Both the position numbers and the translations under genes were made by a program. 10,764 bases of DNA from an uncultured Prevotella sp. (GTDB lineage Bacteria > Bacteroidota > Bacteroidia > Bacteroidales > Bacteroidaceae), in NCBI GenBank assembly GCA_900318855.1, contig ONMG01000072.1:1-10764 (forward strand), given 5' to 3'. Every line of letters begins with the position of its first letter. The stretch's first letter is position 1. Shown here one piece after another: positions 1 to 7,734 of this stretch. Below the pieces are notes generated by a model that saw only the letters and a list, made by a program, of their open reading frames with translations, did no database searches and was not told the origin of the DNA.

Positions 1-111
1 CTTTACCTAGAATCACTTTACACTCCTTGTTGTTGTTTACTGTTTCACTTTACATTGCTTTTAACACTTTACTGATTCGCTTTACACAACCGTGCTATGA
101 CTTTACCGATA
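1..111. repeat. Degenerate ~32-bp tandem repeat with CTTTAC motifs
   Basis: CTTTAC occurs at 1, 16, 48, 67, 80 and 101, with the variant GTTTAC at 35. The three copies extended to CTTTACA (16, 48, 80) are exactly 32 bases apart, and the second motif of each unit follows 19-21 bases later (35, 67, 101). Units 16-47 and 48-79 agree at about 22 of 32 positions, including TGnTTCR at their ends. The copy at 1-15 suggests the array runs off the left edge. One inverted copy (GTAAAG) sits at 124-129. The 13/19-base spacing between motifs is not a multiple of three, so this is not an amino-acid repeat. It could be a cluster of regulator sites or a decayed tandem repeat; function is unknown. Confidence 0.6.
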
Positions 112-338
112 GTCTGAGTATATGTAAAGCATGCAGCAAGGACAGCCCCGAGGGGGCTGAAGTATAGAAAGCCCAGGTCAAGCGATGATAGGAGCGCAGA
201 CCGGGGGGTGGTGTGCCCTGCCACAGCTACAGTACCCCGAGGGGGCACACGAGCACGAAGTGCGCAGAGTTCTTCGAAGCTCCAACCACGGATATTATCC
301 ACTGAGCCCTTACAACCCTTCGGAGGTGAGTCCTATAC
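112..338. other. Non-coding hairpin-rich stretch downstream of fbp
   Basis: No convincing gene is seen here. The stretch contains several perfect short inverted repeats: CAGCCCC/GGGGCTG around a 3-base loop at 143-159; GTGTGCCC (211-218) with GGGCACAC (243-250); GCAC/GTGC around GAA near 253-263; and GGATA/TATCC around one base at 290-300. The 12-mer CCCCGAGGGGGC occurs twice, at 146-157 and 235-246. A minus-strand open frame of 77 codons (302 to 69) starts with GTG and runs through the hairpins into the CTTTAC array; its product matches no family I recognise. The clustering of hairpins could mean a structured RNA, an untranslated tail of the fbp transcript, or a dispersed intergenic repeat. 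No tRNA, tmRNA or RNase P signature was seen. Confidence 0.4.
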
Positions 339-399
339 AAGCTGAAAGCCGGAGTCAAAATGTATCAGCTCCGGCTCCGACAGCCACGACGGTCAGCTT
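339..399 (-). terminator. Nested inverted repeat at the fbp 3' end, weak terminator candidate
   Basis: AGCCGGAG (347-354) pairs perfectly with CTCCGGCT (369-376) across a 14-base loop. An outer pair, AAGCTGA (339-345) and TCAGCTT (393-399), encloses it and overlaps the fbp stop codon at 393-395. On the transcribed minus strand the structure is not followed by a U tract, so a classical intrinsic terminator is doubtful. It may instead protect the mRNA 3' end, or be incidental. Confidence 0.3.
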
Positions 400-2390
400 T
401 TCTTGCGTTCTCTCTCCGTGATGTAGCCATGCCGGTAAGCATAGAGCAATTCCTCCAGGTCATCAATCTGCCCCTTCAGCTCCTTGCCTTTGTCCGTGTC
501 GGCCACCCGCATCCTATGTGCACTCATTTCCACAATCTGCGTGGTGCTCTTGATGTCGGCTCCCGTGAGAATGGCATCCTCAGCGCTGGTAAAGGGCTCA
601 TGCTGCACCAGCTGGAAGCCGCGGCTGTGATAGACCAGCGTATAGCCTGCAATACCCGTCTCCTTGTGATAGGCCTGTGAGAAGCCCCCGTCGATAACCA
701 TCAGTCTGCCATTAGCCTTGATAGGGTTCTCACCCTTGGAGGCATGCACGGGCACATGTCCGTTGATGATATGTCTGTTGTCCCCGGTCACGCCAAAAGC
801 ATCGAGGATGCGGTCGCACACCTCCTCGTTGTCGCGCAGACGGAAATAAGCACCCTTCTCTTCATGGTGCGTTTCTTTTTCAGCAATGAAATAACGCTCA
901 AAAGTGGCCATCTTCGACTTGTCGAACAGCGGACTGTCGGGGCCGCACCAGAGGTACAGGAAATAGTCGCGGGCATAGTCGCGCAGCTGTTCCTCTGAAT
1001 CGCTCTGGAAAGCAGTCCTTATCATCATTCCCGTATGCTGCAGCAGCTCGCGGCCGCTATAGGAGCGTCCAGGAAAGATCTCCACCTCCTTCAAAGAGCC
1101 ATCTTCGTTAAGAGGCACCGAAGCATGGAAAAGCAGGTTATTGTTGTAGATGAGGTACATGCATCCATGCCCGAGCAAGAGCTGAATGTGCTTATGCAGC
1201 TTCTCACTCACTTTGAACGAATGGTGCAGCTTGTGCATGAGGTTTTCTTCCTCTGGGGTCAGCTTGTTTGGGTTCTCAGGGTCGATAGTGGGAAAATTAC
1301 TGCTGAGCAGGTCGTAGGTCTTCCCGTCGAGGGTAATCCTCCCCTTCTTGTAATCAATATTCTTGAAGAGCTCCCGGTTCTGCATCTTCCATTCCGGCTG
1401 TCGCTCGTAGATGCGTGCTTCCTCCTTGAACTGTATCACGGCAATGGCCTTGTGCATCTGTGCCGTAAGCCGCATTGTCTTCTCGTCGAGCTCATGCGCA
1501 CCGTTCGATATCTTCGGCACGAATTCAGCGCAAGGATCATCCTTATAGGTTTCCATGGCAAAGGTTGCCAATGGCACCAGATTGATGCCATAGCCCTCCT
1601 CCAGCGTAGTGAGGTTGGCATAGCGGAGCGAGAGCCGGATGACATTGCAGATGCAGGCGTCGTTACCTGCACAGGCCCCCATCCACAGGATGTCGTGATT
1701 ACCCCATTGGATATCCCAGTGATGATAGTGTTCCATGAGGTCCATGATGAGATGGGCTCCGGGGCCACGGTCATAGATGTCGCCGAGAATGTGCAGTTGG
1801 TCAATGGCCAGTCGCTGAATGACATTACAAATGGCAATGATAAAGTCGTCAGCTCTGCCCGTAGAGATGATGGTGTCGATGATGACATTCACATAGGCAC
1901 TCTTGTCGGCATCGTCGGGGCGCTCATGCAGAAGCTCCTGAATGATGTAGCTGAAATCCTCGGGCAGTGACTTGCGCACCTTGGAACGGGTGTATTTGCT
2001 CGACACATCGCGGCAGACTGCCACAAGCCGGTGCATGGTGATGTGATACCAGTCGCTCAGATTGCTGTCGGTGGCCTTCACCAGCTCTATCTTCTGCTCG
2101 GGATAGTAGATAAGCGTGCAGAGCTCGCGCTTCTCGGTCTCCCTCAGCGTGGTGCCGAAGAGCTCGTTCACCTTTCTGCGGATGTTACCCGAGGCGTTCT
2201 TAAGCACATGTCGGAAAGCCTCATATTCACCATGAATATCGGCTAAGAAATGCTCGGTGCCCTTAGGAAGGTTGAGAATGGCCTGAAGGTTAATAATTTC
2301 TGTGCTTGCCTCAGCAATTGTTGGGAACGACTGTGCCAGCAATTGGAGATAATGCAAGTCCTTGGTAATGTCGTAATGGATGGTTGTCAT
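393..2390 (-). CDS. fbp: Fructose-1,6-bisphosphatase, class III
   Basis: This 665-residue cytoplasmic enzyme hydrolyses fructose 1,6-bisphosphate to fructose 6-phosphate and phosphate, the committed step of gluconeogenesis. The length is close to the roughly 670 residues usual for the class III (Firmicutes/Bacteroidota) type, which is unrelated to the FbpA/GlpX enzymes. Metallophosphatase motifs are in order: DIHGE (51-55), GDIYDRG (203-209), GNHD (230-233), and C-terminal histidines in LLFHASVP (about 419-426) and NGHVPVH (543-549). The frame is intact. The ATG start at 2390 gives the expected N-terminus and lies 24 bases after the stop of the upstream gene, with an A-rich leader and no strong Shine-Dalgarno sequence, as is normal in Bacteroidota. 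It is the last gene of the run. Its position after lysine and glycosyltransferase genes does not follow from its own pathway, so co-transcription is probably by position only. Confidence 0.96.
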   Translation of the reverse strand: MTTIHYDITKDLHYLQLLAQSFPTIAEASTEIINLQAILNLPKGTEHFLADIHGEYEAFRHVLKNASGNIRRKVNELFGTTLRETEKRELCTLIYYPEQKIELVKATDSNLSDWYHITMHRLVAVCRDVSSKYTRSKVRKSLPEDFSYIIQELLHERPDDADKSAYVNVIIDTIISTGRADDFIIAICNVIQRLAIDQLHILGDIYDRGPGAHLIMDLMEHYHHWDIQWGNHDILWMGACAGNDACICNVIRLSLRYANLTTLEEGYGINLVPLATFAMETYKDDPCAEFVPKISNGAHELDEKTMRLTAQMHKAIAVIQFKEEARIYERQPEWKMQNRELFKNIDYKKGRITLDGKTYDLLSSNFPTIDPENPNKLTPEEENLMHKLHHSFKVSEKLHKHIQLLLGHGCMYLIYNNNLLFHASVPLNEDGSLKEVEIFPGRSYSGRELLQHTGMMIRTAFQSDSEEQLRDYARDYFLYLWCGPDSPLFDKSKMATFERYFIAEKETHHEEKGAYFRLRDNEEVCDRILDAFGVTGDNRHIINGHVPVHASKGENPIKANGRLMVIDGGFSQAYHKETGIAGYTLVYHSRGFQLVQHEPFTSAEDAILTGADIKSTTQIVEMSAHRMRVADTDKGKELKGQIDDLEELLYAYRHGYITERERKKS

Positions 2391-2414
2391 AGACTCTTAT
2401 TGTTTTCGTTGTGA

Positions 2415-3242
2415 TTAATTCATGCTTTGATAGTCTTTCACCGTAGCTTCTATTCGCTCAGCCTCCTTGTCGGCCGTCTCGACGATAGGCATAAAACCCT
2501 CCGTCAGCCCGGCCCTGTCGGCCAAAACATGAAGCAGCCTGGTGGTGAAGCGTGTCAGCCTCAATCTGTCAAGGTGCTCAGCCATGGCATCCTCATCGTA
2601 GTCGAGAAGCCTCATCTGCCGTCCGAGCTCAGCAAGCTTGTTCTCAGGGATATAGCGCCGATGATAGCGGTAACGCATGTAGAGCAACCCTCGGAGCAGT
2701 TGCCTGGCATTCTCCTCGTCATCAGGTACGGCTGTCTCCACCTGCCGGGTAATTCGCTCCGTCACCTTGTCATCGAAGCAGCTTGAGATGCGGATATAGA
2801 GCGCCTCCATCTCTTTAGCCATATCCTCGGGAGTGAAATTATTCGACGTGACACTGTTACGCACAATAGTCACATGCTCATTCCACTTTCCGGCCGCCGC
2901 TGCCTCTTTAGGCCCCCATACTGTCACCTGCTCGGCCCTGGCGGTGAGCTGTTTCTGCCATGCCAGTGCCTTCAGCTTGTGGGTCAGTCGATGAAGCCTT
3001 ATCATCCATGGTGTCAAGCCACCCAAGGGGGAGTAGAGATAAGGTATGAGCAAGCGACGGCATTCCAAAGCCTTCCTCGCTGCCGAATAGTTCCATGCAC
3101 CGAAGACGTGAACAACGTCGGCATCCTCCTCCACGAGCGTCAGTCCCTGCATAGCTGTAATCCCCTCCTTCAACTCGCTAATGAACTTTGCGGTCAAAGG
3201 ATTCTGCATCACAGGGTCGGGAATATAGAGCTGCACTCTCAT
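2415..3242 (-). CDS. Unassigned protein resembling the N-terminal half of a GT-B (GT4-like) glycosyltransferase
   Basis: The product is 275 residues and I cannot assign a function. Residues 1-135 read like the acceptor-side Rossmann domain of family 4 glycosyltransferases: an N-terminal strand RVQLYIP, then ADVVHVFGAW (41-50), then IPYLYSPLGGLTPW (66-79) in place of the usual spHGxlspw, then a basic helix, AEQVTVWGPKEAAAAG (103-118) and VTIVRNSV (124-131). A normal GT4 protein would continue into a sugar-nucleotide-binding domain with an EX7E motif. Here the chain turns instead into a charged, mostly helical region (about 137-275) and ends. No signal peptide or membrane helix is visible. The ATG overlaps the stop of the upstream glycosyltransferase by 4 bases (ATGA), so translational coupling is likely and a joint role in glycan synthesis is plausible. 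It could be a degenerate glycosyltransferase, a partner subunit, or a distinct family. Confidence 0.75.
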   Translation of the reverse strand: MRVQLYIPDPVMQNPLTAKFISELKEGITAMQGLTLVEEDADVVHVFGAWNYSAARKALECRRLLIPYLYSPLGGLTPWMIRLHRLTHKLKALAWQKQLTARAEQVTVWGPKEAAAAGKWNEHVTIVRNSVTSNNFTPEDMAKEMEALYIRISSCFDDKVTERITRQVETAVPDDEENARQLLRGLLYMRYRYHRRYIPENKLAELGRQMRLLDYDEDAMAEHLDRLRLTRFTTRLLHVLADRAGLTEGFMPIVETADKEAERIEATVKDYQSMN

Positions 3243-4381
3243 TGCTTATGACAGGTGAAAGTGTATTTGTCGGTAAACAGATAGCGCAGTCTCAACCCTA
3301 CCGTGGACCACATTTGCATGAGCTCATAAAAGGGCACCTTCCAGAGCGGGACTCTCGGCACAAGCACTTGCAACTTACGCCTGACGAGAAGCATACGCTC
3401 CACATAAGAGACGATAAGCGCCAAAACGCCGGCGCCAAGCACTATCCAACGGGAACTGAAGCCACCCCACACTGCGCTCACAAGGGCTCCGAGGAAACTC
3501 AGATGAAGCAACAAGGCATCGAGAAACGTAAGCACGCGGATACCCCATCCCCGATTTAAATATCTGTTGGTATGGAAGGTGAACAACCGGAGATTCCTCC
3601 AGGAGCGGGCCGACGGGGCGTCTTCCTCAACAAAGGCCTCCGGACTGAGTTCCACTGCCGTTGCACCTCTACGGGCATACTTATTGACAAGGAAGTCGTA
3701 CTCTCCTCCTATATGTTCCAGACTCCCCCTGAAGCCTTCGCCACTCATAAACTCGCTCTTCCGGAATGCCAGCGAAGAGGTCCCGCAACGGTAGGCACAC
3801 CCCTTAGAGGCTTGCCGGAGCAGATAAGCCGACATCGTGAGCTGACGGAACCGGTAACGCGGACAGGCATCTTCCGAATAGTTGCTATAACCTATCACCA
3901 GGTTATGCCCGGCGTCAAAGTGCTGTACCATGCTGGCAAGCCACTGGTCGGAAGTGGGACGACAATCGGCCTCTGTAAGCACAATCCACTCGTTGTGAGC
4001 AGCTTTCACACCCAGTGTGATGGCCAGTTTCTTCCTGCTCATGTAGCGTGAGCTTTCGGGAATGAAGGTAGTGTAGAGCCGTTTGTAGGCTCCAAACCGC
4101 TTCAGCACGTCCTCGGCCTCGGTATCACCCTTCTCAGCCACAACGATGACTTCGAATCCAGGTGCATACTGCTGACTCAAGCACAACGAAAGATAATGCT
4201 CCAATGCAGGTGCGTTGCGATGCACCGTTATCAGCACGCTCACCGGAGGCAAGGAAGCCGTCTCCATAGTGGGTGTCTCGTCGGAAAGCCTCAGCCGGAA
4301 GACGGGACTCATGAAAGGGGCTACCACGGCGAGCAGTAACACTACACCAGCAACGACGATCGTTAAAGTATCAAGAATCAT
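3239..4381 (-). CDS. Membrane-anchored family 2 glycosyltransferase
   Basis: This 380-residue protein should transfer a sugar from an activated donor to an envelope or lipid-linked acceptor; donor and acceptor cannot be told from sequence. An N-terminal hydrophobic helix (about 4-24) precedes a GT-A domain: VSVLITVHRNAPALEHYL (47-64), FEVIVVAEKG (76-85), KKLAITLGVKAA (117-128) and the metal-binding DXD-like segment LTEADCRP (135-142). GEYDF (226-230) and EEDAPSARSW (252-261) occupy the places of the usual catalytic Asp and Q/RxxRW region. Two further hydrophobic segments (about 286-306 and 312-332) suggest a membrane-bound enzyme with a cytoplasmic catalytic domain. The ATG lies one base after the lysA stop and the 3' end overlaps the next gene by 4 bases, so expression is probably coupled to both. 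Confidence 0.9.
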   Translation of the reverse strand: MILDTLTIVVAGVVLLLAVVAPFMSPVFRLRLSDETPTMETASLPPVSVLITVHRNAPALEHYLSLCLSQQYAPGFEVIVVAEKGDTEAEDVLKRFGAYKRLYTTFIPESSRYMSRKKLAITLGVKAAHNEWIVLTEADCRPTSDQWLASMVQHFDAGHNLVIGYSNYSEDACPRYRFRQLTMSAYLLRQASKGCAYRCGTSSLAFRKSEFMSGEGFRGSLEHIGGEYDFLVNKYARRGATAVELSPEAFVEEDAPSARSWRNLRLFTFHTNRYLNRGWGIRVLTFLDALLLHLSFLGALVSAVWGGFSSRWIVLGAGVLALIVSYVERMLLVRRKLQVLVPRVPLWKVPFYELMQMWSTVGLRLRYLFTDKYTFTCHKQ

Positions 4382-4382
4382 A

Positions 4383-5543
4383 TCACCTTAATTCATCTGA
4401 GATATAGCCGACAGGCAGCTGGCGGCAGTTATACTGACTTGCCATGGTCTCACCGTAAGCACCGGCTGAGCGGATGGCTACAAAGTCACCCCGATGGCAC
4501 GCATTCAAATCGACGGCCTTGCCAAACACGTCGCTCGACTCGCACACGGGTCCCACTACATCATAGGTCTGCATGAGTTCGTCGCTGCTCACGTTCTCTA
4601 TCTTGTGGTAGGCCTGATAGAGAGCCGGACGTATAAGATCGGTCATGCCCGCATCCAGTATGCAGAACTGCTTGTGGGTGCCCTGTTTCACATAGAGCAC
4701 CCTCCCGATGAGCGAACCCATCTGAGCAACAATAGCCCTTCCGAGCTCGAAATGCAGGTGCTGGCCGAGACGCAGATGGAGATGATGGGCATAGGTGCCG
4801 AAATAAGCCTGATAATCGGCAATTGGCTCCTCATTGGGATTGGCATAGCTCACGCCGAGCCCTCCTCCCACATTAATGTTATCCACCCTCACATGTATTT
4901 GCTCCAGTCGCTTCTGAATGTCATTGATGCGGTTGCAAAGCGATTCAAAATCCCCCATATCAAGCATCTGCGAGCCGATATGGAAGTGAAGTCCTATGAA
5001 TTTCACATTGTCCAGGCGTTGCGTCTCTGCTATCACCGTCTCCATGTCGGACAGGGCTATGCCGAACTTGTTTTCAGCCAGTCCCGTGGTAATCTTGGCG
5101 TGGGTATGAGCCCCCACATTGGGATTGATGCGCAGACAGACGCGCGCCACCTTGCCCTTGGCTTTGGCAAGACTGTTGATGACTTCGAGTTCAGGGAGGC
5201 TCTCCACATTAAAGCAGAAGATATCCCTGTCGAGTGCAAGGTTGATTTCCCAATCGCCCTTGCCTACCCCTGCGAAGACAATACCATGAGCCGGGAATCC
5301 GGCGTCCAACGCAGCCTTAATCTCGCCTCCGCTCACACAATCGGCTCCGAATCCAGCTTGGCTGATGATGCGCAGCACCTTAGGGTTTGCATTGGCCTTG
5401 ATAGCATAATGCATAACGAAGGCGGGATGGGCCGACAGAATGGAGGTGATCTCGTGCAACGTCCGGCGAAGGAGGTCGGCATCATAATAGTAGAAGGGGG
5501 TTGCGAGCTGTGAGAACTTGTCTGTAGGAAAAATACCTTTCAT
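4383..5543 (-). CDS. lysA: Diaminopimelate decarboxylase
   Basis: A PLP enzyme of 386 residues that converts meso-2,6-diaminopimelate to L-lysine and CO2, the last step of lysine synthesis. It belongs to the fold III alanine racemase/ornithine decarboxylase family. The PLP lysine is K49 in HYAIKANANP (45-54). Other family marks are HFHIGSQ (186-192), the glycine loop VGGGLG (225-230) that holds the PLP phosphate, ELGR (266-269) where many relatives have EPGR, and CESSD (334-338), which carries the active-site Cys from the partner subunit and implies a dimer. The C-terminal GAYGETMASQYN (361-372) is typical. The frame is complete. It starts 11 bases after lysC, so the two ends of the aspartate-to-lysine route are encoded together; the intermediate dap genes are not in this window. 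Confidence 0.96.
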   Translation of the reverse strand: MKGIFPTDKFSQLATPFYYYDADLLRRTLHEITSILSAHPAFVMHYAIKANANPKVLRIISQAGFGADCVSGGEIKAALDAGFPAHGIVFAGVGKGDWEINLALDRDIFCFNVESLPELEVINSLAKAKGKVARVCLRINPNVGAHTHAKITTGLAENKFGIALSDMETVIAETQRLDNVKFIGLHFHIGSQMLDMGDFESLCNRINDIQKRLEQIHVRVDNINVGGGLGVSYANPNEEPIADYQAYFGTYAHHLHLRLGQHLHFELGRAIVAQMGSLIGRVLYVKQGTHKQFCILDAGMTDLIRPALYQAYHKIENVSSDELMQTYDVVGPVCESSDVFGKAVDLNACHRGDFVAIRSAGAYGETMASQYNCRQLPVGYISDELR

Positions 5544-5554
5544 GCTTTAATGGT

Positions 5555-6871
5555 CTATTCGAAAAGCTGCCGGCTCAATGCCTGCAGGGCACGCTTCTTG
5601 TCGGCCTCACGGATGAGGAATGAGATGTTATAGTTGCTTCCTCCATAGGAGATCATCCTGATGGGGATATCGCGAAGGGCATCAAGCACACTGGTTTCAA
5701 AGCCCACATTGCTCCAGGCCAGGTCGCCCACCACACAGACAATGCACATATCGGTGTCGACAGCCACGGTACCGTATTTCTTGAGTTCATCCACGATCTC
5801 ATTAAGGCGCGTATTGTTGTCAATGCTCATCGATACACCCACCTCACTTGTGGTTATCATGTCGATGGGTGTCTGATAGCTTTCGAATATCTCAAACACC
5901 TTGCGCAGGAAGCCCGTAGCCAGCAACATGCGGCTCGACTTGATTTTGATAGCCGTGATGTTGTCCTTAGCAGCGACAGCCTTTATCTTCCCCCGTATAA
6001 TCACGTTGTCGATTATTGTTCCCTCTGCATCGGGGTCAAGCGTATTCTTCAGTCGTACCGGCACCCCTGCGAACTTAGCAGGCTGCACACAGGTGGGATG
6101 CAGGATTTTGGCACCGAAGTAAGCCAGCTCGGCAGCCTCCTCGAAGTTGAGTTGATGCACAGCCTCCGTATGTTCCACAATACGCGGGTCGTTATTGTGC
6201 ATGCCGTCGATATCCGTCCATATCTGAATCTCCTCGGCGGGGAGCACCGAGCCCACAAGTGAGGCCGTGTAGTCGGAGCCGCCACGCAACAGATTGTCGA
6301 CCTCTCCATAAGCGTTACGGCAGATGAAACCCTGTGTAAGATATATCTGATAGCCCTTGTTCTCCTCCATGATGTCATGGAGCTTTTCCTTGATGTAAGG
6401 CAGATCCGGCTCACCGTTCTTGTCGGTACGCATAAAGTCAAGCGCCGAGAGCAGGATGCTCTTCACTCCCCTCTCCTCAAGATAGTTCTGCACCATGTTG
6501 GTGCTCATAATCTCGCCTTGCGCCACCACGCTCTTCTCTTCGAAACTGGTGAAGATATCCTTGGTGAAGCTGCGCAGATAGTCGAACTCGGCCTGGAGAA
6601 AGTCGCATGTGCGTTGCTTGTACTCTGGTGTGGAATAGAGTTCGTCGACATGGGCGAGATACTTCTTCTCCAAGCTATTGGTAACCTCATTGGCTCCGTC
6701 GGTATTCTTCTTATAGAGGTAGTCTGTGATTTCGACAAGTTGGTTCGTCGTACCCGACATGGCCGAGAGCACCACCATGGTGGGTTCGCCCGAGGCCGTG
6801 ATGAGGTCACAGACGTGCTTCATCCTCTCGGGTGAGCCCACCGACGTGCCTCCAAATTTCATTACTTTCAT
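5555..6871 (-). CDS. lysC: Aspartate kinase, lysine-sensitive type (monofunctional)
   Basis: The enzyme phosphorylates L-aspartate with ATP to give aspartyl phosphate, the entry to lysine, meso-DAP, threonine and methionine. The 438-residue chain opens with MKVMKFGGTSVGS, carrying the nucleotide-binding KFGGTS (5-10). It continues with SAMSGTTNQL (36-45), the aspartate-binding LRGGSDYTAS (195-204) and TDIDGMHNNDPR (219-230). Residues from about 305 form the tandem ACT region (VGVSMSID, 344-351), suggesting feedback control by an amino acid, probably lysine given lysA next door. There is no homoserine dehydrogenase domain. The frame opens two codons earlier with GTG at 6877; I prefer ATG at 6871 because it gives the usual MKVMKFGG start. 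The gap to ftsE is 81 bases and contains a short palindrome but no recognisable promoter. Confidence 0.95.
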   Translation of the reverse strand: MKVMKFGGTSVGSPERMKHVCDLITASGEPTMVVLSAMSGTTNQLVEITDYLYKKNTDGANEVTNSLEKKYLAHVDELYSTPEYKQRTCDFLQAEFDYLRSFTKDIFTSFEEKSVVAQGEIMSTNMVQNYLEERGVKSILLSALDFMRTDKNGEPDLPYIKEKLHDIMEENKGYQIYLTQGFICRNAYGEVDNLLRGGSDYTASLVGSVLPAEEIQIWTDIDGMHNNDPRIVEHTEAVHQLNFEEAAELAYFGAKILHPTCVQPAKFAGVPVRLKNTLDPDAEGTIIDNVIIRGKIKAVAAKDNITAIKIKSSRMLLATGFLRKVFEIFESYQTPIDMITTSEVGVSMSIDNNTRLNEIVDELKKYGTVAVDTDMCIVCVVGDLAWSNVGFETSVLDALRDIPIRMISYGGSNYNISFLIREADKKRALQALSRQLFE

Positions 6872-6885
6872 TGTCACTATACTTT

Positions 6886-6898
6886 ACAGGGCCCCTGT
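6886..6898. repeat. Short palindrome in front of lysC
   Basis: ACAGGG (6886-6891) and CCCTGT (6893-6898) are perfect 6-base arms around a single C, ending 14 bases before the lysC ATG. A near-central palindrome this close to the start could be an operator or affect translation. No regulator is identifiable, and it may be chance. Confidence 0.3.
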
Positions 6899-6945
6899 GC
6901 ATGGTAAGCCCTAATTCTATGTTTACTTTCAAGTCATCAAGCCGG

Positions 6946-6961
6946 CAGGACATCAGTCCTG
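6946..6961 (-). terminator. Hairpin around the ftsE stop codon, weak terminator candidate
   Basis: CAGGAC (6946-6951) pairs with GTCCTG (6956-6961) across a 4-base loop, and the ftsE stop codon (6953-6955) lies in that loop. Two more G-C pairs can form with one bulge. No U tract follows on the minus strand, so it may attenuate transcription or stabilise an mRNA end rather than terminate fully. Confidence 0.25.
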
Positions 6962-7678
6962 GCCTGCTTCCTCTCCATCTTCCGAGAGATCAAGATTATG
7001 ATACTCCTGGGTGACATCCGTAAGCGCTCCGTCCTTACAACGGTAGACGATGCCCGGGAACTTGTTGAGCATTGCTATATTGTGAGTGGTCATCACGACT
7101 CCCGTGCCCTCAAGAGTGGCATCGTGCAGCAGCTTCACTATCGAAGCAGCCGTCTCGGGGTCGAGGTTTCCCGTCGGCTCATCGGCGAAGATGAGCTTAG
7201 GATGATTGAGCAGGGCCCTGGCAATGGCGACACGCTGCTGCTCGCCACCTGAAAGTTCGTGGGGCATCTTATGTTCCATGCCCTCCATACCCACGGCAGC
7301 GAGCACTTCGGCTATCCGCTCCTTCATCTTCTGTTTGTCGGTCCATCCGGTAGCCTTGAGCACGAAGCGCAGGTTCTTCTCCACATTGCGGTCGTGGAGA
7401 AGCTGGAAGTCTTGAAAGATGATGCCCATCTCACGGCGCAGGGCCGGGATGTCCTTACGGCGCAGGGTGAGCAGATTGCGTTCCAGCACCTCGGCTTTCT
7501 CGGCCTCATCGGGCCTGAGATCCAGTTCACAGTAGAAAGTCTTGAGCAGTGAAGTCTTGCCCGAGCCCACTTTGCCTATAAGGTAGATAAATTCGCCCTT
7601 GTCGGCATGGAAACAAGCTTCCTTGAGGATGAGCTTGTTGCCCTGGTATATGTTTACCTTGTTGTAGTCAATAAGCAT
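6953..7678 (-). CDS. ftsE: Cell-division ABC transporter ATPase FtsE
   Basis: This 241-residue cytoplasmic ABC ATPase is expected to pair with the membrane protein FtsX at the division septum and drive control of peptidoglycan hydrolases. Motifs are complete: Walker A GKVGSGKTS (35-43), Q-loop Q89 in IIFQDFQLL, signature LSGGEQQRV (142-150), Walker B LIFADEP (162-168) with E167, a D-loop NLDPE (171-175) and the switch H199 in TTHN. The spacing and the segment FQDFQLLHDRNVEKNL fit the FtsE/LolD branch of ABC ATPases. About 20 extra acidic residues follow the usual end. FtsX is not in this window, so FtsE rather than a LolD-type exporter ATPase is the better call but not certain. It stands between hisIE and lysC with gaps of 56 and 81 bases. 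Confidence 0.88.
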   Translation of the reverse strand: MLIDYNKVNIYQGNKLILKEACFHADKGEFIYLIGKVGSGKTSLLKTFYCELDLRPDEAEKAEVLERNLLTLRRKDIPALRREMGIIFQDFQLLHDRNVEKNLRFVLKATGWTDKQKMKERIAEVLAAVGMEGMEHKMPHELSGGEQQRVAIARALLNHPKLIFADEPTGNLDPETAASIVKLLHDATLEGTGVVMTTHNIAMLNKFPGIVYRCKDGALTDVTQEYHNLDLSEDGEEAGQD

Positions 7679-7734
7679 AACTCTATAGCTGATAGTATGA
7701 TGTATAAAAGAACTTTGCGTCCAACGGGCTTAGC

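Noticed and set aside
1..129. CRISPR array
   Set aside because: Units are too degenerate, there are no unique spacers between exact repeats, and no cas genes are nearby.
69..302. Minus-strand 77-codon frame starting with GTG
   Set aside because: It runs through hairpins and the repeat array, uses a non-ATG start and matches no known family. It is mentioned only within the non-coding stretch.
295..303. DnaA-box-like TTATCCACT
   Set aside because: It is a single site with one mismatch and no second box or AT-rich unwinding region, so there is no support for an origin.
1035..1970. Long plus-strand open frame of 311 codons inside fbp
   Set aside because: It is fully antisense to the well-supported fbp gene, and its product resembles no family. 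Minus-strand motifs explain the sequence.
4494..5513. Plus-strand open frame of 339 codons opposite lysA
   Set aside because: It mirrors lysA codon structure, and the product shows no domain character. It is a shadow frame.
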